Assembly (NCBI GenBank): GCA_023416655.1
Contig: JAEZHK010000042.1
Span: 1-17,773 of the forward strand
DNA length: 17,773 bases
Source of the DNA: Bacillota bacterium
GTDB taxonomy: Bacteria; Bacillota; Clostridia; Christensenellales; Aristaeellaceae
Reading direction: 5' to 3'
A program made the translations under genes and the position numbers. This document shows, piece after piece, positions 13,660 through 17,773 of the stretch. The notes beneath the pieces are model-generated. The model saw nothing but the letters and a program-made list of their open reading frames with translations. It made no database searches and was not told the origin of the DNA. Within the stretch, counting starts at the first letter, position 1. Every line of letters begins with the position of its first letter.

Positions 13660-14559
13660 CTAAAGACCTGCGTGCTCCTTGATGTAGGCGCGGGCTTTCA
13701 TCGCGTATTCCAGCGGGTTGGCCTTCGCCGGGTCCTGCTCGGCCTCGACCAGCAGCCACCCCTCGTAGCCCGCCTCCGAAAGCAGCTTCAAAATGGGGTC
13801 AAAGTCCACGCAGCCGTCGCCCGGCACGGTGAACGCGCCCTCGCGCACGGCTTTGAGGAAGCTCCAGCCCTCCGGCTTCACGCGGTCGACGACGCTTCGG
13901 CGCATGTCCTTCAGGTGCACGTGGCCCACGCGGGACGCGTACAGTTCCAGCATGGTCAGCGGGTTCTCCCCCGCGAAGGTGAAGTGGCCGGTGTCATAGC
14001 ACAGGAACACATATTCCGGGTCCGTCTCGCGCAGCATCCGGCCGGTTTCCTCCGCGGTCTGCACCACGGTGCCCATGTGGTGATGGAAGCACAGCTTGAA
14101 ACCGCGGTCGCTCGCCGCCTTGCCGAGGCGGTTCAGGCCGTCCGTGAAGCGCGCCCACTCGGCCTCGTCCATCACGTGCTTCGCGCCGCCGAGGACCGAC
14201 GTATCCGCCTGGCCCTGGATGGAATAACTCTGCTCGGACACATTGATGCGGTTCGCGCCCACGGCCTCAAGGAAGTCGAGTTCCCTCAGGAAGTCGGCTT
14301 CGATTTCCTCATAGGGCTTGGTCACGAGGAACGAGCTGAACCAGCGGGAGGCGACCCGCATGCCGCGAAGGTCCAACTCCCACTTGAGCACAGCGGGGTC
14401 CGCCGGGTACTTGTTGCCGATCTCGGTGCCGGTAAACCCAGCCAGCGCCATCTCGCTGACCGTCTGGCGGAAGTTGTTCTCCGCGCCCAACTCGGGCATG
14501 TCGTCGTTGCACCAGCCGATGGGCGCGATGCCCAGGAACACTTTATTCTTGTCAAACAC
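13660..14559 (-). CDS. iolE: Inosose (2-keto-myo-inositol) dehydratase
   Basis: 299 residues of the xylose-isomerase-like TIM-barrel family. IolE removes water from 2-keto-inositol to give the cyclohexanedione used by IolD. The N-terminus FLGIAPIGWCNDDMPELG, FHHHMGT (159-161 His), CYDTGH (189-192), HLKD (215-218) and LLVEAEQDP are typical metal-site and family motifs. The start codon is GTG at 14559, with AGGAGG 8 nt upstream; no better ATG is nearby. It is the first catabolic gene after the transporter, separated from the permease by a 165-bp MITE-like element. Confidence 0.92.
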   Translation of the reverse strand: MFDKNKVFLGIAPIGWCNDDMPELGAENNFRQTVSEMALAGFTGTEIGNKYPADPAVLKWELDLRGMRVASRWFSSFLVTKPYEEIEADFLRELDFLEAVGANRINVSEQSYSIQGQADTSVLGGAKHVMDEAEWARFTDGLNRLGKAASDRGFKLCFHHHMGTVVQTAEETGRMLRETDPEYVFLCYDTGHFTFAGENPLTMLELYASRVGHVHLKDMRRSVVDRVKPEGWSFLKAVREGAFTVPGDGCVDFDPILKLLSEAGYEGWLLVEAEQDPAKANPLEYAMKARAYIKEHAGL

Positions 14560-14572
14560 GTGTTTTCCCTCC

Positions 14573-14737
14573 TAGTGCTCTGGCAGAGTTAAGACTTCAG
14601 ATTTCGCGCGAGAGATTTTTTTCGTCCGGCAAGGAGCCGGAGCGCAGGAATAGCAGCGCTATTTCAAGCTACGAGCGACACAGCAGGGCGGAAAAAGATC
14701 CGCGCCAAAGCGAAGGATTGGCTGTGTCAGAGCACTA
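14573..14737. mobile_element. MITE-like element with TA duplication and inverted ends
   Basis: The ends are TAGTGCTCTG (14573-14582) and CAGAGCACTA (14728-14737), an exact 10-bp inverted repeat that extends with mismatches inward (GGCAGAG against GACACAG). Flanking TA on both sides fits the TA target of IS630/mariner-type transposition. Inside are hairpins CCGGC/GCCGG and AATAGC/GCTATT plus a longer imperfect pairing between the inner T run and a matching A run near 14695. No transposase is encoded. The right end supplies the permease stop codon TAG; the left end is 1 bp from the IolE ribosome site. Confidence 0.7.
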
Positions 14738-15757
14738 CACCGTTGCCATTTTCCGGGCGCGCGCCTCAATTTTACCACGGGTCACGTCAATTGTCACGGC
14801 CACGATGATGACCGAGCCGATGACGATGTACTGGATGTCGTTGCCCGCGCTGAAGAGGTTGAGGCCGTTCCTTATGGCGGAGATGAGCAGCGCGCCCAAG
14901 AGCGTCCCCCAGATCGTGCCCTTGCCGCCCCTAAAGGACGCGCCGCCGATGATGCAAGCGGCGATGGCGTCGGTATCATAGGTGGCGGCGGAGGCGGTGT
15001 TGGCAGTATTGAGCCGGCCTGCCAGCACCACGCCGGCGATGCCGCACATGAAGCCGGAGATGGTGTAGACGATGGTCAGCACGTTCTCTGAGCGGATGCC
15101 GGACATTCGGGCGGCCTCCGGGTTTCCGCCGACGCAGTAGATCTGCCTGCCCAGCGCCGTATGGTTCAAAAACACGTGGAAAATGGCGTAGATCGCGAGG
15201 ATCAGCAGAAAACTGACCGGGAAGCCGAAATTAAAAATCGTCTCCTTGCCGATCCACAGCACAGGATCGATGCCCTTGTTGGTAAAACCAATGGTCTTCG
15301 AACCCGTGATCAAAAGCGCGATGCCCCAGAACACGTACTTCATGCCCAGCGTGGACACGAAGGGGTGCGGAAGGTCGAGCCGGGTGAGCAGCACGCCGTT
15401 TAGTAACCCTGCCAGCGTGGACACCAGCACCGCGCCGAAGATCAGGACGGTCGGGTCGGTGATGCCGAAGTTCTGCATCAGTACGCCGATCAGGCAGGTG
15501 GCGAGGATCGTGTTGTAGCCGACCGAGAGGTCGATGCCAGCGGTGATCAGCGTCAGCAGCATGCCCGAACCGATCAGGCAGTTGATGGAGGTCTGCTTCA
15601 AGATGTTCATGAGGTTCGTTACGCGCAGGAACTTGTCTGGAAGCGCGATGGAGAACACGATGAACAGGATCGTCAGGACCAGAAGCGGCCCCAGTTTCAT
15701 GAGAATGTCGCCGATCCCGGTTTTTTTCTTCATGACGGTGCCCGGTATGTTTGTCAT
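14735..15757 (-). CDS. Sugar ABC importer permease (RbsC-like)
   Basis: 340 residues with about eight to ten hydrophobic helices. It is a BPD_transp_2-type permease of the ribose/xylose/inositol importer class: ITAGIDLSVGYNTILA, VGGNPEAARMSGI (the ATPase-coupling loop), GGASFRGGKGTIWGTLLGALL. It forms the membrane channel with the neighbouring ATPase and binding protein. Start ATG 15757 overlaps the ATPase stop (ATGA), with GGAGGAG upstream; MKKKTG eight codons in is a second possibility. Given the iol genes the likely cargo is an inositol, though these families also carry pentoses. The TAG stop is made from the end of the MITE-like element. Confidence 0.9.
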   Translation of the reverse strand: MTNIPGTVMKKKTGIGDILMKLGPLLVLTILFIVFSIALPDKFLRVTNLMNILKQTSINCLIGSGMLLTLITAGIDLSVGYNTILATCLIGVLMQNFGITDPTVLIFGAVLVSTLAGLLNGVLLTRLDLPHPFVSTLGMKYVFWGIALLITGSKTIGFTNKGIDPVLWIGKETIFNFGFPVSFLLILAIYAIFHVFLNHTALGRQIYCVGGNPEAARMSGIRSENVLTIVYTISGFMCGIAGVVLAGRLNTANTASAATYDTDAIAACIIGGASFRGGKGTIWGTLLGALLISAIRNGLNLFSAGNDIQYIVIGSVIIVAVTIDVTRGKIEARARKMATV

Positions 15758-17259
15758 CCGACTTCTCCTCCCCACGCAGCGCGCATGATGTCTTCCGGAT
15801 TGAAGTGATCGCTCTCGCGGTCCAGTTCCGCCATGATGCGCCCGCCGCGCATGACGATGACGCGGTCGCTCATGCCCAGAACTTCCGGCAGCTCCGACGA
15901 AACCATGATGATGCACTTGCCCTGCCGGACGAGTTCGTTCATCACGTTGTACACCTCGACCTTCGCGCCCACGTCGATGCCGCGGGTCGGCTCGTCGAAG
16001 ATGTAGATATCGGCGTCGCAGTTGATCCACTTGCCGATGACGACCTTCTGCTGGTTGCCGCCGGAGAGCTGCATGGTCACCTCGTTGACCGACGGGGTCT
16101 TGATGCGCAGCGTCTTTACAAGCTCCCGGCTCTGCTTGTCGATGGCGCGGCCCTTCAGCATCGGCCCGCGCTGGAACCGCTTCATGTTGGCCAGGATCAT
16201 GTTGGTCTTGACCGACTGCGAGAGCACCAGTCCCTGCCCCTTGCGGTCTTCGGTCAGAAACGCGATGCCGTGCCGGATCGCGGCGCCGGGGCTTTTGATG
16301 GAGACTTTTTTCCCTTTGATGAAGATCTCGCCGCTGTCCAGCCGGTCGGCCGCGAAGATGGCGCGCATGGTCTCGGTGCGGCCAGCGCCCACGAGGCCCG
16401 CAAACGCCAATATCTGCCCGCCGTAGGCCTCGAAGCTCACGTCCTTGAGGACGCCCGTTTCCTTCAGGTGCGAAGCCCTAAGGAAGCACTCGCCCTTCTT
16501 TCCGGCGATCTTCGGGAACTGGTTTTCAAGCGTCCGCCCGACCATTGCCTGGATCAGCCGGTCGTTGGTCATTCCGGCCATGTCGCTGGTCATGATGTGC
16601 TCGCCGTCCCGCATGACGGTGACGCGGTCGCACAGTTCAAACAGCTCTTCCAGCTTGTGGGACACGAACAGGATCGCGATGCCCTGGTCGCGCAGCTTGC
16701 GCACCGTAACCATCAGCTGCCTGACCTCCTGCTCGCCCAGCGAGGAAGTCGGCTCGTCCATGATGAGCAGCTTCGCGTTCAGCGAAACCGCCTTGGCGAT
16801 CTCTACCATCTGCTGAAGGCCGATGCCCAGCTTTCCGCATTCCCGCTTCGTATCGATCTCGGGATGGCCCAGCATAGCGAGCGCCTCGTGGGCCTCCCGG
16901 TGCATTCTCGGATAATCCAGAAGCCCCAGCCGGTTTTTGACCTTGCGGCCCATGAACACGTTGTCCACCACCGGCAGCATGGGCACGATGCCCAGCTCCT
17001 GGTACACGCAGGCAATGCCGTGCTCCCGCGCCCTCACGGGACTTGCAAAGGTCACCTTCCGGCCGTCCACCAGAATCTCGCCCTCCTCGGGCGTGTGGAC
17101 GCCGGTCAGCACCTTGATGAGGGTGGACTTGCCCGCGCCGTTTTCGCCGATCAGGCCGTGGATTTCTCCGGGCCTGATCTGAATGTGCATGTCCCGCATC
17201 GCAACGACGCCCGGAAACTTTTTGGTTACACCTTTGAGTTCCACGACGTATTCGTTCAC
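15754..17259 (-). CDS. Sugar ABC importer ATPase, two domains (RbsA-like)
   Basis: 501 residues with two nucleotide-binding domains, as in RbsA/MglA/XylG. Domain 1: Walker A GENGAGKST (38-46), weak signature LGIGLQQ (144-150), Walker B LLIMDEPTSSL (164-174). Domain 2: degenerate Walker A GLVGAGRTE (288-296, Arg in place of Lys), EDRKGQGL, intact signature LSGGNQQ (398-404), Walker B IYIFDEPTRGIDVGAK. This asymmetry is normal for the family. Start is GTG 17259 with a G-rich ribosome site; downstream it is coupled to the permease by a 4-bp overlap. It is separated from the binding-protein gene by 138 bp that hold a strong stem-loop. Confidence 0.92.
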   Translation of the reverse strand: MNEYVVELKGVTKKFPGVVAMRDMHIQIRPGEIHGLIGENGAGKSTLIKVLTGVHTPEEGEILVDGRKVTFASPVRAREHGIACVYQELGIVPMLPVVDNVFMGRKVKNRLGLLDYPRMHREAHEALAMLGHPEIDTKRECGKLGIGLQQMVEIAKAVSLNAKLLIMDEPTSSLGEQEVRQLMVTVRKLRDQGIAILFVSHKLEELFELCDRVTVMRDGEHIMTSDMAGMTNDRLIQAMVGRTLENQFPKIAGKKGECFLRASHLKETGVLKDVSFEAYGGQILAFAGLVGAGRTETMRAIFAADRLDSGEIFIKGKKVSIKSPGAAIRHGIAFLTEDRKGQGLVLSQSVKTNMILANMKRFQRGPMLKGRAIDKQSRELVKTLRIKTPSVNEVTMQLSGGNQQKVVIGKWINCDADIYIFDEPTRGIDVGAKVEVYNVMNELVRQGKCIIMVSSELPEVLGMSDRVIVMRGGRIMAELDRESDHFNPEDIMRAAWGGEVG

Positions 17260-17302
17260 CTGGTCACCCCCCGCTTAAGGGCTTGAATTTCTTCCGGATG
17301 TC

Positions 17303-17335
17303 CCGCGGACGACCCGGCGACCGGGTCGTCCGCGG
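17303..17335 (-). promoter_or_regulatory. Perfect 15-bp stem-loop between binding protein and ATPase genes
   Basis: Bases 17303-17317 pair perfectly with 17321-17335 around a CGA triloop; the stem is very G+C rich. No T run follows on the minus strand, so it is more likely a 3'-end stabiliser or partial attenuator than a full terminator. In sugar importer operons such a structure after the binding-protein gene typically keeps that message more abundant than the membrane genes. Confidence 0.7.
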
Positions 17336-17361
17336 GGCCTTGTCAAATAGTTTCTACTTCC

Positions 17362-17392
17362 GCGCTAAAATCCGCTTGCGGCTTTTCAACGC
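17362..17392 (-). repeat. Degenerate copy of hairpin C of the multi-hairpin element
   Basis: The sequence ending GGCTTTTCAACGC (17380-17392), with AAAATCCGC opposite, is nearly the minus-strand version of hairpin C at 4730-4762. It lies 5 bp after the binding-protein stop, as hairpin C lies just after LarA. The other hairpins A, B and D are not recognisable here. Confidence 0.5.
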
Positions 17393-17397
17393 CCGTC

Positions 17398-17773
17398 TTA
17401 CTTCTTGAACTGCGCGGCGTTGGAGGCGTCGATGATGACGGTGTCAACCACGACGTTGGCCTCGACCTTGTCGCCCTTGACGGCGCTGAGGGCGGTCTTG
17501 ACGGAGAGGTTGCCCATCAGCACCGGCTGCTGCGCGACGGTGGCGGTCAGCTTGCCCGCGGCGATCAGTTCCACGGCGCTGGCGTTGCCGTCGAAGCCGA
17601 TGACGCTGATGCCCTTGACGCCCGCCGCCTCGATGGCGTTGAGCGCGCCGATGGCGGTGTCATCGTTCATGCAGAGCACGAGGTTGATCTGGTCCGGATA
17701 GGAGTTCAAGAGGTCTTCCATGACCTTGGTGGCGCCGTCGGTGGTGTTGTTGCCGGAGAGCATGGCCAGCGGC
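17398..17773 (-). CDS. Sugar ABC importer substrate-binding protein, C-terminal part (5' end outside window)
   Basis: 124 residues are visible, ending at TAA 17400-17398; the frame stays open to the window edge (PLAMLSGNN). It is the second lobe of a periplasmic-binding-protein type 1 (RbsB-like, Peripla_BP_4): LVLCMNDDTAIGALNAIEAAG, ISVIGFDGN, GKLTATVAQQP. In a Gram-positive it would be a lipoprotein outside the membrane, but its signal is not in the window. It delivers sugar to the adjacent RbsA/RbsC-like proteins. Specificity cannot be read from this lobe, and inositol is inferred from context only. Confidence 0.9.
   Translation of the reverse strand, partial: PLAMLSGNNTTDGATKVMEDLLNSYPDQINLVLCMNDDTAIGALNAIEAAGVKGISVIGFDGNASAVELIAAGKLTATVAQQPVLMGNLSVKTALSAVKGDKVEANVVVDTVIIDASNAAQFKK

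Noticed and set aside
15751..17286. 511-codon plus-strand frame opposite the sugar ABC ATPase
   Set aside because: Its His/Asp/Val/Leu-rich translation mirrors the ATPase; no motifs of its own.

Overview
The window (about 60% G+C by eye) reads as a high-GC anaerobic Clostridia-type bacterium (Bacillota). Grounds are the strong AGGAGG ribosome sites with ATG/GTG/TTG starts, a Cys/Pro-rich LysM protein, a Bacillota-style inositol (iol) cluster and a ribose-type sugar ABC importer. I cannot assign a genus. No rRNA, tRNA or CRISPR was seen.

Layout. Positions 1-468 (+) hold the C-terminal end of a Pro-rich double-LysM protein. It converges, across a hairpin terminator, on a half-size ABC exporter (579-2420, -), which has its own consensus promoter at 2470-2498. 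From 2589 to the right edge every gene lies on the minus strand and looks like one long catabolic operon. In transcription order it holds: sugar-binding protein (cut by the window edge), sugar ABC ATPase, permease, IolE, IolB, IolD, two adjacent IolG-type dehydrogenases, archaeal-type GAPDH, archaeal-type PGK, a LarA-family nickel racemase, and a split transketolase (N half, then C half). A hairpin near 2543-2575 probably ends it.

How the genes may work together. IolG, IolE, IolD and IolB take an inositol to 2-deoxy-5-keto-D-gluconate (DKG). The usual next genes, iolC (kinase), iolJ (aldolase) and iolA, are not visible. In their place are transketolase, GAPDH, PGK and LarA homologues. DKG, read from its C6 end, is a D-threo ketose of the kind transketolase cleaves. 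Cleavage would release a C4 aldehyde acid, malate semialdehyde, which is the carboxylate analogue of D-glyceraldehyde-3-phosphate with the same D configuration. GAPDH-like oxidation and PGK-like phosphotransfer would give D-malate plus ATP, and a LarA-type malate racemase would give L-malate. This would be a kinase- and aldolase-free inositol route that I do not know to be described. It is an inference, supported by substitutions at the expected phosphate-binding positions of the transketolase and PGK.

The non-coding DNA is unusual. The gaps around PGK, LarA and transketolase carry three copies of a multi-hairpin element whose stems show compensatory changes. An exact 91-bp tandem duplication copies the transketolase start and ribosome site. 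A 165-bp MITE-like element lies between the permease and iolE and supplies the permease stop codon. A perfect 15-bp stem separates the binding protein from the ATPase.
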